Source: Vandiemenella viatica
Lineage: Eukaryota > Arthropoda > Insecta > Orthoptera > Morabidae
Direction of reading: 5' to 3'
Assembly: GCA_031002005.1 (NCBI GenBank)
Contig: CM061919.1
Coordinates: 178,047,121 to 178,111,120 of the forward strand
DNA: 64,000 nt
This document shows, piece by piece, positions 44,311-55,800 of this stretch; positions within the stretch are counted from its first letter, which is position 1; every line of letters begins with the position of its first letter. The position numbers and the translations under genes are program-made. The notes under the pieces are model-generated. The model was given only the letters and a program-made list of their open reading frames with translations, did not search any database and was not told the origin of the DNA.

Positions 44311-46378
44311 ACGGGATCAGACATACCCTGCTACAATGGTATTATCTGACGAAACGCAGGCGTTTTAACTTATTCTTTAGAGAGAAAATGGAGTACAAAT
44401 ATTTACATAACGAGTCAAAATGAAAAATACTGTTTTATTCAAGATGTGTGGAGTAATTCGCTTAGCAATTTTTTTTTTTTTCCCCTTCACGTTTGAGCGG
44501 ATTTCTTTCGTTTTCTGCCTTTGAATTATTTCATACTTAACACCTTGATTCTAAAGATCTCTCACTCTCCATTATTTCTTCTTCTCTAATCTTATGTCTT
44601 TCCAAATCTTTTTTCACCACATGAATTCAGCCTGTTGTTGAATTTTCCCAAAGGTAACTGGATATATATAAATTTGCTATCATCTATTCTATAGACAAAA
44701 AACAACACTCTCCTTTTATTTAATGATTCTATTATACTTTCTGTGATCATAACTTTTTAAATTTCTTTTCTTTTTATTCGATCCAAGATTTTGTTCACGA
44801 TTCTTCCTTCTAACAATTTCAATGTATCTATTTTTTGCAGTAGCAAATTATTATCCCGGAGAACAATAAAAAGAAAACTAAATGTCATTAAAGCGTTTCG
44901 TTCCTATTAGCTTGTGAGGTACACAACCCCAGATTTTGTGATTTTGACATTGAAAAAGCTATTTTTTTTTAATAATTGTAATTGTATATACTAACTCTGA
45001 ATTTTAAGTTCCCAGATCAAAGTCTGTCAAGATGAATAAATGAGATCTCTGGAAAATAAAGAACGGTCGAGATAGAGTTGAAGAAAAGATCTAAAAGGAA
45101 GAGGACGAGATGGTTTTGAAAAGAACATGTTTTAAGAGAGGATGATGAAACAGAATGGCTAGATGGAAGCCACGAAGAATCCTGGCAGGATTAAGAAGAG
45201 GTAAATATTAGCCTGAGGGCAGAAGGTATAGGGTTTTGATAAAGATAATGGAATATGAGTTTGGAAATGATAATTGTTGATTTAATAGAAAATATAGGAA
45301 TTATGACATAAGTAGAAAGTGTTTTATTTGATATTGAAATATAGATATAGGCAAAGGAGTTGATTTAAAGTTTGTATGGTAAGAATTTGATTAATAATAA
45401 TTTGATTTACAGCGTGAGTATCGAAATAAAACCAGCAACGGACAAAGAGGGATTAAGGAAATCCTTATGTACTGGTCTGGTGCAGGAAATATAAGCAAAA
45501 GGTATGATAAAGTAACACTCACATGTGTTCTCTACAAAATAAGGGAACGATACAAAGGGTACGTTGCAAGCTGCTTCCTTATCTCCGATGTTCCTGCAGC
45601 TATAATAGAAAGATAACTAGTTAAATGTTCGTAAAGATATGTGAAATAAAGACATTTTAACACGAAGATAAACTATTCCACTTAAAAAAATATTTTCCTA
45701 ACCCCTGGAGATCATAATGTAATACAGAAAAATTAAGAAATTAACGAATGAAATGTTCATAAGGCTAAGTGTAAATTATTTATTTTAGTAAAATGAGGAA
45801 ATATTTTGTATACATGCGACCAAATGTTAGTGTAATATTTAGCATAAACTTTGATTAGGGTTATATCTGGGCTTTGAAATGTGATGTTATTGTAGCATGT
45901 ATCTTAACGAAAATGTCACAATTTCTTGGGTATTAATTTTTGGTGGTGAATTGACTTACTTTTTATGTGCGTTCTAAAGTATTTTAAAAAACTGAAGAAA
46001 TAAATAGTCAGAATTACGTAACAACAAAAAAAGAAAAAAGATATTAACAGAATCTAAAGAGTATAGTGTTTATCTGTAACTAGCGGAGTTCCCTACGTAG
46101 ATTTACCCGTATCCTATTTTTATTCCTGCAATGAAAAACATTTGTACAAAGTTTCATAAAATTCCTGCAAACTTTTCTCGGAATTAAAGAAAACCTAGAT
46201 TCACCCACCCCCTACTAAGAAACGGGTGGGTTGAAGTTTATTTGCACGTACACCATTTTAATTCGTCCGAAAAGATTCATGTATATCAAGCTTCGTTAAT
46301 TTGGTTAAGAAATTGTATTACTACATTATTGAACAACGCTAGATTATGTTAGAAATTCATATTTGATTCAATTGCGAA
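44311..46378. other. AT-rich sequence, nothing firm
   Basis: A stretch at 45060-45280 could be decayed LINE sequence (GKRKRTRWF-like reading), but the evidence is too thin for a call. The rest is plain. Confidence 0.3.
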
Positions 46379-46639
46379 ATGAATGGGATATACTTTTTGC
46401 TCGAAACGCCGGATACTTTAACTCCGCAGATTCAGCCTTTTATACAAATATCAAAAGTGATTCCGGAATATTATTATCTTAAACATAAGACTAATGCTGA
46501 TGGCCAGAGACATTGCCCACAGATCGTGCTTAAAGAAAATCTCTTTTGGTTTTACGGCTATCTATGGCGTTTAAAAATTGAATATCCCGAATTAAAGGAA
46601 AGAATACTTCAAGTTTTGTTTAGTGGGCAAAATAGTTAA
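46379..46639 (+). CDS. Small unidentified ORF, 86 residues
   Basis: ATG-to-stop frame with a protein-like mix of residues (RHCPQIVLKENLFWFYGYLW, then IEYPELKERILQVLF) and unbiased codon use, unlike the low-complexity frames around it. No domain, signal peptide or transmembrane segment is recognised. No splice sites or start context are argued. It could be an exon of an unknown gene, a scrap of an unknown element, or chance. Confidence 0.2.
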   Translation: MNGIYFLLETPDTLTPQIQPFIQISKVIPEYYYLKHKTNADGQRHCPQIVLKENLFWFYGYLWRLKIEYPELKERILQVLFSGQNS

Positions 46640-47364
46640 TATTGTAAAGTTATCTTATTGCTTTCATTAAAGGTTATGGTCACAGACATTTAGTTGTGTG
46701 TTTAGTATGGAACATCTAATACTTCCACCTTTGGAATTTGTCATCATACGTTCAGAATTTCATTAATACTTTCGCGTTATTTAACGCTGACTCATAAGAC
46801 ATGCCAAACAACTGAATTAAGATTCTAAGCTTTAAAACGGTGAATAGCCTATCGATATCTGCTCCGTAGTTTCCGAGTTTTTATAAGACCAATATATCCG
46901 GTTTTCGTGTTATAGATATAGATGTAGTGTGATCTTTGATCGGTATTTTGAGGTTAAGAAAGGGTGTTGATCTTAAACGCAGTGTGATCTTGACGCCTAT
47001 CTGTTCTGATTACAGACAGATTATCATTATCCCTTCCATCCTGCGTTCAGTAAGAGCTACAAGATATGCTGCAGATATCAAGCTAGACCTAGAAGCTTTC
47101 AATTTAAACCTCAACGAAATAGGTAGTTTTTTGCGTGATGAATGTGTAAGGAGATGGAGAAGCAGCCCACTTACATATTTATTCATGTACAAGTATGTGC
47201 TAATTAGGTGATTAAAAACGTGCTTGTTTAAAGTTTATGGTAAAGTAAATTTACTGAAATATAAAAGATTTATTCATAATATTTCTTAGAAAATAATTTT
47301 TCAGCCACAATTCTTTATGACATAGTTGTAACCAAAACAACCACATGTGAAATGTGTAGCTGAT
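46640..47364. other. AT-rich spacer
   Basis: Nothing recognised. Confidence 0.35.
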
Positions 47365-47440
47365 AAGGCAGAGCTGGGAGACCGTCCCAGAATTCACCTA
47401 TGTGATTGCTGGAAACCGCAATTAGGTCGGCCTGTAAGCC
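47365..47440 (-). repeat. Degraded SINE core
   Basis: GAGACCGTCCCAGAATTCAC, GTGATTGCTGGAAACCGCAA and GGTCGGCCTGTAAGCCACAC on the plus strand are a worn image of the SINE core and head junction. The tail is absent. Confidence 0.4.
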
Positions 47441-47726
47441 ACACCGGGGATTAGATAACAAGCCCATTGTATCTCCCCAACACAGTGTGATAGCGTGTCA
47501 GTACTCTGCCCCCATTGTAAGTGAGGTGGTGGTTGAACAGTTCCTATATAGAAAGCATGGATTAATACCGAACTTTTCCTCTAGTTAAGTCTATGAGCTA
47601 TATGAAATCAACCCTACAGAAAGACAGAATAGCATTGTGGGAATTACCCATGAATCTTTTCACTATAGGAGAGACCGTTGCCTTAGAGCCCTATATCTTG
47701 ACATACGAGTATGACTTACGCTGTTT

Positions 47727-48488
47727 TAGGCATGGGAAAAAAATATCGATAATTTTTCATAAAATAATCGATATTTATCGTCGATATATTTGTTCTTGAT
47801 ATATTAAAAAACGATATTTTTTTGGGGTATTACCAATTCGTTATTTTTGTACGAACGCAAATCAGAATCCAAATTCATGTGTTGCATATATATGTATATT
47901 GGATAAATTTATGTACATTACATATCTGATCTGAACCCGTCTTAAAAAGGTGAATTCGTTGCAATTTAACAGTTTTTCATCAACGGTTAACAAAGATGTT
48001 AAATTTTAACAGGTTTGTGTTAACGTCAACGTTATTTTTTGTTTAACATATTTGAACGTTAACGGTTAGATTATTTTTAATCAAGTTGAAGAATATTGAT
48101 TAAGAATTCGTTTTTGCGAAGTTGTTGATTGACGTAAATTAAAAATTTCTATTTTCAAATGTATATTTTTTTTTGTGATGAATGGAAGTTAATGCGTTGA
48201 CGAATTACCTGATAATCCAAGCCTCTTCTGTGTCGTCCGAAAGAGTGGCTTCTGCAGTTAACTTTGAGGTACCGGACAGCATCATTAGATTGGCGGGGAA
48301 CATACAAAACAGAAACTTCTTTTGATGTCTATGTCGGGTGAATACTGGTTTTATTGATTGTAAAAGTAAATAAATTAATAAAATATGTGTCTATAATTTT
48401 CAAAATTTTGTTAAATATTTTGGGAATATTTTTAGAAAATTTTTGGTTTTGCAAAAATTCCTATATTTTTTTCATTTGCCTATCCCTT
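47727..48488 (+). mobile_element. hAT-type element, 762 bp, with a dimerisation-domain scrap
   Basis: CGCTGTTT at 47719-47726 and 48489-48496 is an exact 8-bp duplication. Ends are TAGGCATGGGAAAAAAATAT and (reverse complement of right) AAGGGATAGGCAAATGAAAA, an imperfect inverted pair. Within, a frame at about 48205-48325 reads YLIIQASSVSSERVASAV, the hAT C-terminal motif (YL.IPATS..SER.FS.A). It is an internally deleted copy. Confidence 0.85.
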
Positions 48489-49179
48489 CGCTGTTTTGAA
48501 TCATACTGAAGATGGAAATACATCATCGCTATGTTCAGGACCGTTATATTAAATTATGTATAATATCCAAAAGCATGACGTTGCTTGCTTTAATTTATAT
48601 ACTAGATCTTAATACTTGACTGCGAGAAGTTAATCATGTTTTATTGACCGCAATTCTGTCTGCATTAACCGAATTAACAGAAAAAATACCTCTCGGATTC
48701 GATGGTGTTTTACATATTGTACAGCCCATGGTAAGATAGGGGAGAACTTTAAGATAAAGGTGCTCACAAATTAGTAACGGTTTTTGTTGACTGCAATTAT
48801 GCAAAAATTACGGGTCCAATTTCGAAGAGCTTTAGAATGAAGTATAGGCCATGGTTCTTTGTTAAAAAGTTATTTGTTTCAGTTTCGAGTTAATTCGAAA
48901 ACCTGAAAAATTTAACATCAACGTTTCATAAGTTAGTATTATTTTTCGTTGAACGCGTTGCATGCAAATACTTCTGGTCTGATTTAGTTACTTCTGTGAG
49001 TGGAAATATTTAACTTTATTTCAGCGTACAAGAGAATCATTTTAGGGGTTTTCTCCCTCGTTGGTGACAAGTTAACTGTTACTTGTTGGTTTAAGAGATA
49101 TGGTTGTACGCACCACGTTAACGAAGTTGTCAGCTATAGCTAGTTTGTGTATCGTAAGTTTTCCCGGCGGATCTGATGT
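48489..49179. other. AT-rich spacer
   Basis: Nothing recognised. Confidence 0.35.
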
Positions 49180-49351
49180 TTGAAGATCTCTCGGGGGTGC
49201 AGCCGGGTCATTTGGTCGTAAATGTACGATTTTCGATGGCGTACCGTGCCATCATCTTCAGGACGCTACCTGAAGATGATGGCACGGTACGCCATCGAAA
49301 ATTCGTACATTTACGACCAAATGACCCGGCTGCACGCCCGAGAATCTTCAA
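49180..49351. repeat. Large palindrome with hammerhead-like motif
   Basis: Two 83-bp arms (49180-49262 and 49269-49351) are near-perfect inverted copies around a 6-base centre (ACGCTA). The right arm holds CCTGAAGATGATGGCACGGT, then GCCATCGAAAA: a CUGANGA core, a GATGGC/GCCATC stem and GAAA. This is the layout of Penelope-type terminal repeats placed head to head. One extra base precedes the stem, so activity is uncertain. Confidence 0.85.
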
Positions 49352-50458
49352 ATATAGCTAGTTTCTAATAAATATATGTACTGGGTTTCGCAGTGTTTTT
49401 CTTATTTTTTTCGAACGTTAACCACTAACCTACAGGGATAACTGTTTAGGTGTTTTCGGGGTATACATTTCAGAGTATTCTTTCTAATTCTTAAAACAAT
49501 ATTATTAATACTTGAATGAGTATCTTCGCTCATCTCTTCCTTTCTGGAAAAACTCGCTCTAGTATTTCGACGAGGACTACCAAGTAATGTTTTTACGTTA
49601 TTTGAAATAAAGTCTACAAATCGCATTTTATTAGTTGATTTTCGTATAACCCAAATATCTTCTATGTCTGTATATTATTTCGTTGGCTCTCTCCGTTCGC
49701 AGCCGCCGGTTTGGTCACCGAAAGAGCAATTGGGTGGAATTCCGCTAGATTGCACCGATGACGCCCGATACGAGCCGATGAATTATAAAACATATTTCAG
49801 TCTATTAGCTTTCATTAAGTTTGCTTTTCGCAGCATTCAATTTTAAATTAATAAGTCCGTTTCGTAAAAACATTGGTAAAATTTATGACTGAAAAAACTT
49901 GGAATGAATTATGCTTTACGACTCAGTGAAGTAATTACCGTCATTACTATTTTCAAATACTACTATCGCACCATCTTTGGGCGTGCGGTTAAGGCTATTA
50001 AAAGGAATCGTTGTGTTCTTTTTTGTATATTTGCTTTTATTGTTGCATGCGTGTTCACTGTAGCTGGTCTTACATTATTACGTGTATTTCTTCATTGTGT
50101 TTTTCGTGTATGTTTCATTATTGTGATTTAAACCTATTTATCTTATTAACATAACTGTTAATAATTAGTTTTAATCGTGGTACAGGCTGCATATGCGCGT
50201 AGTACTATTCTTGACGCGTGACTCAACATACAGTCGCGACTTCCACTATTTCCATGTAATTGGAGAACATTAAACTTAGGCTCAAGTATTTAGTCAAGTT
50301 TATAATCCTAAGATATACTGTTACTCATTTTCCAAAGTACTTCTCAATATTTCAAATTGTTAATGCACATTTACGGAACCTCACTTCATTTACAGATAAA
50401 AGTTAATTTTAGGAGGCCTTAGAGTGATTAGTGCCATTTATTGCATATTACTGAGAAA
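49352..50458. other. AT-rich sequence, possible SINE scrap
   Basis: GCTTTACGACTCAGTGAAGT at 49912 and GGGCGTGCGGTTAAGG at 49979 weakly recall a SINE tail. A minus-strand frame (49402-49626) is unidentified. Confidence 0.3.
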
Positions 50459-50928
50459 GGGAGCATTCATAAACTACGTAGTTCTGTCTATGGAGGGAAA
50501 GGGGTTGTGTAGAAAGCCACGATGGGCTAGGTGGAGATTGGGGGGGGGGGAGGTTTTCAGAGCCAAGTCACGTAGTTTATCATTCATAATATTTGTCACA
50601 GTTAAAATAAGGAACAGAACACACAACAGAATGTGAATGCTTATTTCCGCCATTTAATTATCTCCTTGTATAGTTTTCGATAGGCTGACAAATATAGTTT
50701 ACGATTATCTGCCAAAAGAAAAACAGTAAAAAAGTCTTATCGAGTCAATAAGGGAAAAAGCTACGTGCTACGTTAGGGAACGGGATGTGTTGAGACAAAA
50801 TCTACCTCAGGCTACGTCAGGCTACTTCAGGCTACGTCAGGCTTCGTCAGGCTACTTGGAAAGGGGCGGGGGAAAATAGAGGGTTCACAGGAGGCCAAAA
50901 TGGAACTACATAGTTTATGGATGCTCCC
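50459..50928. mobile_element. MITE with GGGAGCATTCATAAACT ends
   Basis: The left end GGGAGCATTCATAAACTACG and the right end CTACATAGTTTATGGATGCTCCC are inverted. It belongs to a widespread class of insect ends containing CATCCATAAA(T/C)TACG. I suspect ISL2EU/IS4EU relatives, but this is inference. There is no coding capacity. It contains a 10-bp tandem array (CAGGCTACGT-type). Confidence 0.8.
50806..50860. repeat. 10-bp tandem array
   Basis: Five to six units of CAGGCTACGT or CAGGCTACTT in a row, inside the MITE. Confidence 0.85.
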
Positions 50929-50940
50929 TAATCTGCTAAG

Positions 50941-51311
50941 GGGGCATCCATAAATTACGTGAGGTGAAATAGGGGAGGGGGGTCCGGCGAAATCTCACCA
51001 GATCTCACCAAGAGGGAGGGGGGGGGTCTACGGAAATCTCACGTGAGATTTTGCGAAAAATTTGGGGGTCAGTAGAGCAAAAAAAAGTCTCAAATTTGCG
51101 GCAAAGTCGACTTTAGGAGGGTATTTCGTCAAAAAAGTTAGGGTGGGACCTAAAAAAAAAATTTCTATGGCGATTTCTAGGGGGATTCTCACGGATCAGA
51201 TTTCACCAGAGGGGGGGGGGGGGGGTCCGGCCAGATCTCACGAAATCTCACCAGGGGGGAGGGGGGTCCAGAAATCCGCCAAAAACACCTCACGTAATTT
51301 GTGGATGCCCC
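50941..51311. mobile_element. Second MITE, related ends, abutting the first
   Basis: GGGGCATCCATAAATTACGT and ACGTAATTTGTGGATGCCCC are inverted. TAAG stands on both sides (50937-50940 and 51312-51315), a possible 4-bp duplication. The interior is G-rich and repeats AATCTCAC in both orientations, including the hairpin AAATCTCACGTGAGATTTT. Confidence 0.85.
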
Positions 51312-51315
51312 TAAG

Positions 51316-53279
51316 GCACTATAGTGCGTTCGGTTAATAGAAGAGTTTCACTCTATCCCCTCTCCTTTATCTTTACCCCTTCATGCAGAGTGGAGGGAGT
51401 ACCCGCTGACAAATTTGCCACTTGCTTGAACGGATGCTATGAACTACTCGAAGGGGTAGGCAACGGGAGGGGGGGGGGGGCTGCACGGTGAGGCGAGGAG
51501 CGGGGCCAGGGAATATGACTTTGAACCGCCAGTTGCGGGTAAACAGAGTATATATTTTCTATAACGTAAACAATTATCATGATGTTTGACATGCTCGGTG
51601 TCCAGCTGTAGGCAGTTACCGTGGAAGATTTTACCCCTCCATTAAAACTTTCTGGGTCATGTAAATCGGGGTTATGTAATGGACGAGACCTGCAAGACGG
51701 GAGAATGCGATACATTGTGTTGGGCTGTTGCGATATACTATTCCGAATGACACCAAAAGTGTTGTCAGGTTTAATATCCCTAAGATAGAGAAAAAATTGA
51801 AATATTTGGATCAGGAGATGAAGATATATTTAAACCTACCCGGTCGTATTTTCGTACTTTGCTAAATTAGATGTTTTACGGTATCAGGAAACAATGTAAC
51901 CAGGGATATCATCCTTTTACAATGAAGAAGACGACGATGATAACCATGAGATGATCTCAAGTTTAATTTATAGCTTTGGAATTAAGTGGAACTGGGTAAA
52001 GTACAGTAAGTTACAAAGTGTCTTAAATACGTACAATAGATCAACGGTAAACTGACCACACGTTAACCGAAAAATCCGGACTCATTCTAGAAAAGAAAAA
52101 AATAATTGTTTTATGGGTATTAGCAAGAATTTTTATTGCAAATTCGATAAGTAATAGGTATTACTGTTGGAAGACAATTGTAATTTAATATTTTCAAAAA
52201 ATGTTTATAATACCAAAAAAAATAGGTAATAATTGAAAAGTTTGCCATTCAAAAGGACCTTGTAATCATGGTTTTCTCCTTTTTTCTTCTAAATTCGTCA
52301 ATTTTTGGCTCCCTTATTTCGCGATTTTTCCTGTTATTTCTTAAAATTTATTCCAGTTTTATATTCTATTCTTCGGTACGAAAATTATCAAGTTGGTTAT
52401 TTATAAAGGTTTTTCAATTGTTATTAAAAAGTTATTAATTTCATTGTTAGTAAATGTCTATATGCCAAGCGTTTTCATGAAAATTTTGATGTACGTGTAC
52501 ATTTGGACACAAATTGGCCGTAGAGCTTACATATAATCGACATATAATATATAATCGACGGTTCATGCCCAGAAAATTTTTGAAATCATCCTTTGCAGTT
52601 ACTTTGAGTTCTGACAGTCAATCTGTATGTGAAAATTTGGGTCGTTTTGCAGAAATTTTTTTGCCAAAATTTTTCTTTTTCTTCTCATTTTCTATACGTG
52701 CAGCAATTATCATTTTACATAAAGCGATTTCTTCAACTTCCAGAATTACTTCTATATATATAAACCTTGTGCTCTCTATGCTAATTCTGTCTCCACTGGT
52801 ATCGGGTAGCTGCTGTTCAACTTGTTTTTATTTTGATCAAACAGGTTGAGAGACATGGTTGGACAATAAGTGTGTATGGGGCCCTTAAGATTATGTCAAT
52901 GTTAGATTGTTACTTGTACTCATTGTCCGGAGGTAGTGAAATATTATTCAGTACGAAGTGTAGAGCGAACAATAGTTATTAAGCAATAGAAATCAACAGC
53001 AAGCATTTTGGTAGTAACAAGTCAGGTATACAGTACATGTATGTGAAAGATTCAACTAACAGTTTAATAAAAGAAGAAATTTAATTTATAGTTTGTGAGT
53101 CATCATTTGTACAGTAGCAACCTGTCATTTATTCAAGAAATTCAGGATGATTATGTATTATGAGAAAATGCTTCCTTCCGTAGTAAATATCGACTCATTG
53201 TCAGTGTCGTATTTGATTCATATTAATTTATTGCGTAATAATTATAGATTTTAGTAAATGTAATATTCGATGGAGATTA
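51316..53279. other. Mostly AT-rich, nothing firm
   Basis: A G run at 51470-51480 is present. 52240-52850 is T-rich and might be antisense to an unknown frame, but no motif is readable. Confidence 0.3.
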
Positions 53280-54060
53280 GAGGCAGCCAAGCCAGGCTTG
53301 TAAGCGCTACCTCAGCGTGGACTTGTTATTCACAAAACCTGCTGATGCGCTGAGTCAATCGTCAGCACCGATTTAAACTGGCTAAGGATGACGTCTACCT
53401 CTGAAGTAAAGACATATTTCTTGCTCTTAGTCCGCGAGTAGCTTTCATCGAATCACTATGGGTAACTAACAGCTAGGCCAACTCTCGTAAGCTTCAGTCT
53501 GTACACCATGTAGGCTTTCGTAACATCATAGAGTCGGGCATTCCATCTAGCCATTCAGTGTCCATTCAACCAATCATTAATTATTCAGTCTATCTTCAAT
53601 TAGATGCAGAAGCATCGTTCATAGGACAGATCCTTGCAGTTCATATTATCATCTGTATTGTCTACAGTCTTTACTGGTCATTAAATGGGATTCTGTGAAC
53701 TGTTAGTCGGCCTGTTATCATTTATCAGAATAGACTCTCAACTAGCCACTTAACAGCGAGCTAGTCTTTCCTTATCCTGGGTTGCTGAACCTATTAATCA
53801 GCTGGTGTCAAACTAATCCTCACTTAACATCATCTTCAGTAGCCCACTAGACTGGAAAGAAGAGCTTCGTATCAAGATACCATAGATTTCTTCAGCTACA
53901 CAAACGCCAACGAGGTTAGTAAACTCTCCTCTAGACTTCCACCACATCAGACGTCCTCAAATCAACCTCTCGGCTACCCTTTCAGTGCTGTTACTCTTAC
54001 ATCATATTGGGAATACGTGCTGTAACATCACGAAGACTAATTAATTAAGAGCAAGTTAAA
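53280..54060. other. Base-balanced, repeat-free stretch
   Basis: GC content is higher than the flanks, with no SINE words and no homopolymers. A direct and inverted word pair (AAGAGCAAG and CTCTTGCTC) makes a hairpin near 54047-54080. This could be an LTR-type leader, a transcribed non-coding region or a regulatory block. Confidence 0.25.
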
Positions 54061-54246
54061 AGCCTCTTGCTCGTTTATTTAGTTTTTCGTTAATTCATAT
54101 CACCTGTATAAACTTCAAATTTTTATAAGTGATCGACTTCTTAAATTTAGTTTGTTTACCTACACTACATTACGTTGTTCCTCCCTTTTCCTCTTGTATG
54201 TATGATTTAATGAACGGAAACACATTTTTCGGAGTTTTATTTTTCT

Positions 54247-54681
54247 ATGATAACAATTTCTGTAACAATGACATCATCATTACTTGACGTGATGATAAAC
54301 TCGGTTAAAAGCCTGTTAGGTCTTTTGGTTAATTACAATTTCTTGATGTCCTGTCCTGTCGCGGAAGCCACGTTAGGTCTGTGGATTCTTGAGATAAGTC
54401 CGAGGGATCAATTTACAGTTTGTTTATTTTTCCGTGCACCTTACAACAACATTACACAGGCATCGTCTCCAAAGGAACTAAGTGCGAACGTACAACGTTC
54501 AAGCGATACTAACTTTCAACTGACTTACAATTCCTTCAAACTAAAACTTTCAAAATTAAAACTTGTGTCTGCCTGTTCGCTTTATATAGACGGTACAGAA
54601 ATTTCTAGAATAATACAGAGAAAGCCACACGATGTTTCTGGAACGGCGACAATGCATCTAACAATCAAAACCACATTATAA
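54247..54681 (+). CDS. Unidentified ORF, 144 residues
   Basis: ATG-to-stop frame in the middle of non-coding sequence. The first 50 residues are hydrophobic, and the C-terminal half (ANVQRSSDTNFQLTYNSFKL, CSLYIDGTEIS) is polar. I recognise no family, and the frame has no supporting splice or promoter signal. At this length in AT-rich DNA, chance is a real alternative. Confidence 0.2.
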   Translation: MITISVTMTSSLLDVMINSVKSLLGLLVNYNFLMSCPVAEATLGLWILEISPRDQFTVCLFFRAPYNNITQASSPKELSANVQRSSDTNFQLTYNSFKLKLSKLKLVSACSLYIDGTEISRIIQRKPHDVSGTATMHLTIKTTL

Positions 54682-55030
54682 CTATCAGAATTAATACAAA
54701 ATCGTTCACAATCATCATGAAACACACAGAAATGAAAATTAAAGATATTTACAAGTATTTAGACAGAAAATTATCTACATAAATCAGTTCAAACCATCGC
54801 ATGTTGTCTTCCAACATCGATGCTTACAATTACAAACTTTTAGTCAATGTTTCGTACATAATACTGTTCTTGAACTTATAACAAAGAATTTTCGTATTTT
54901 CTCTCCGTAAAAAAATGTTCATTTAAACAAAATCACAGATAATTACAAGAAAAATACACACACCATACTTAATCAACTTCCAGCTTATAAAATTTAACCC
55001 TTTTCGCAGGCATAATTATTGGTAAAAAAA
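54682..55030. other. AT-rich spacer
   Basis: Nothing recognised. Confidence 0.35.
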
Positions 55031-55068
55031 TTGCACTTACTTGTGCCTTTTTTTCAGGTTTGCGCTGC

Positions 55069-55132
<64 letters not shown>

Positions 55133-55278
55133 CCAACGTTTTGGCACCAATCTAGAGCCTTCGTCAGGACTAGATAGATAGAAACCCTGACGAAGGCTGC
55201 AGGTTGGTACCGAAACGTTGGTGATATCAACAAGAAAACGCAGCGCAAACCCTAAAAAAAATACACAAGTAAGTGCAA
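55031..55278. repeat. Penelope-style palindrome with a TA array and hammerhead-like core
   Basis: Outer arms TTGCACTTACTTGTG and CACAAGTAAGTGCAA continue inward through TTTGCGCTGCGTTT and its inverse AAACGCAGCGCAAA. The inner arms are CGCCAACGTTTTGG and CCGAAACGTTGGTG. The right arm (55186-55217) reads CCTGACGAAGG, a stem and CCGAAACGTT, close to a type I hammerhead. The left arm has lost the GAAAC. The TA array lies in only one arm. Confidence 0.85.
55072..55130. repeat. (TA)n microsatellite, about 59 bp
   Basis: Uninterrupted TA repeats inside the palindrome. Confidence 0.95.
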
Positions 55279-55479
55279 CTCCCAGCTTGCTACACATAAT
55301 TCTTAAAATACAGTTTCATTAAAAGGCTGTGTCTGAGGGCCGTTATAACCCTCAACAGGGATGGTCATTAGAACTACGCTTACCACGGCTAGAGGCAAAC
55401 TGAAAAGACTATATCGCTTCATAGCATCCTAAGTGTTTGGTATTAGGTCGCCTGTGGGTATGGCGGGCAACTCTGACGA

Positions 55480-55800
55480 TACTCAAGGGTCAGTTACGTC
55501 TCTTCGGTATTGCGGTGATCCTTCTCGCACTGTACTGCCTGCCGACACGTCCCTCGCGCGCGCACTGTCTCAGCAAGCGATGATCTGCGCCTCCTCTCGC
55601 CCCCGTCTCAGCACTGTGGGCTGCGGTTGCCGGGCCGTTGGGCAGGTAGACCGCGCAACTTGGGCTTAATTACCTCGAGAGGCTCTGCCGATTTCATTAG
55701 CCGGCCGGTAGAGTTCGCATCCGCTCCGCGTCCCGATAATTACCTGCGCGCCGCGCCGGGGCGGCGAGTCCTTTGTCTCCAAGGTGTCGTTCCCAAGTCT
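55480..55800. promoter_or_regulatory. GC-rich island with homeodomain-type sites
   Basis: CpG-dense words (CCTCGCGCGCGCACTG, GCGCGCCGCGCCGGGGCGGC) enclose AT-rich homeodomain cores: GGGCTTAATTACCTCG, TTTCATTAGCC and CCGATAATTACC, each within a GC context. No repeat hallmark or protein motif. This arrangement resembles developmental enhancers or promoters. It is inference only. Confidence 0.4.

Noticed and set aside
44109..44423. 104-residue plus-strand protein
   Set aside because: It is open through the GC-rich island, with low-complexity residues and no homolog pattern.
49176..49361. 61-residue frame across the palindrome
   Set aside because: It is a by-product of the inverted arms; the two halves are reverse complements.
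50806..50860. CRISPR-like array
   Set aside because: Units are 10 bp with no spacers, lie inside a MITE, and the DNA is from an animal.
53280..54060. LTR retrotransposon call
   Set aside because: The composition is suggestive, but no second LTR, primer-binding site or pol frame is found.
55037..55297. Minus-strand frames through the TA array (Tyr-Ile repeats)
   Set aside because: The frame exists only because TA repeats lack stops, and it crosses the palindrome.
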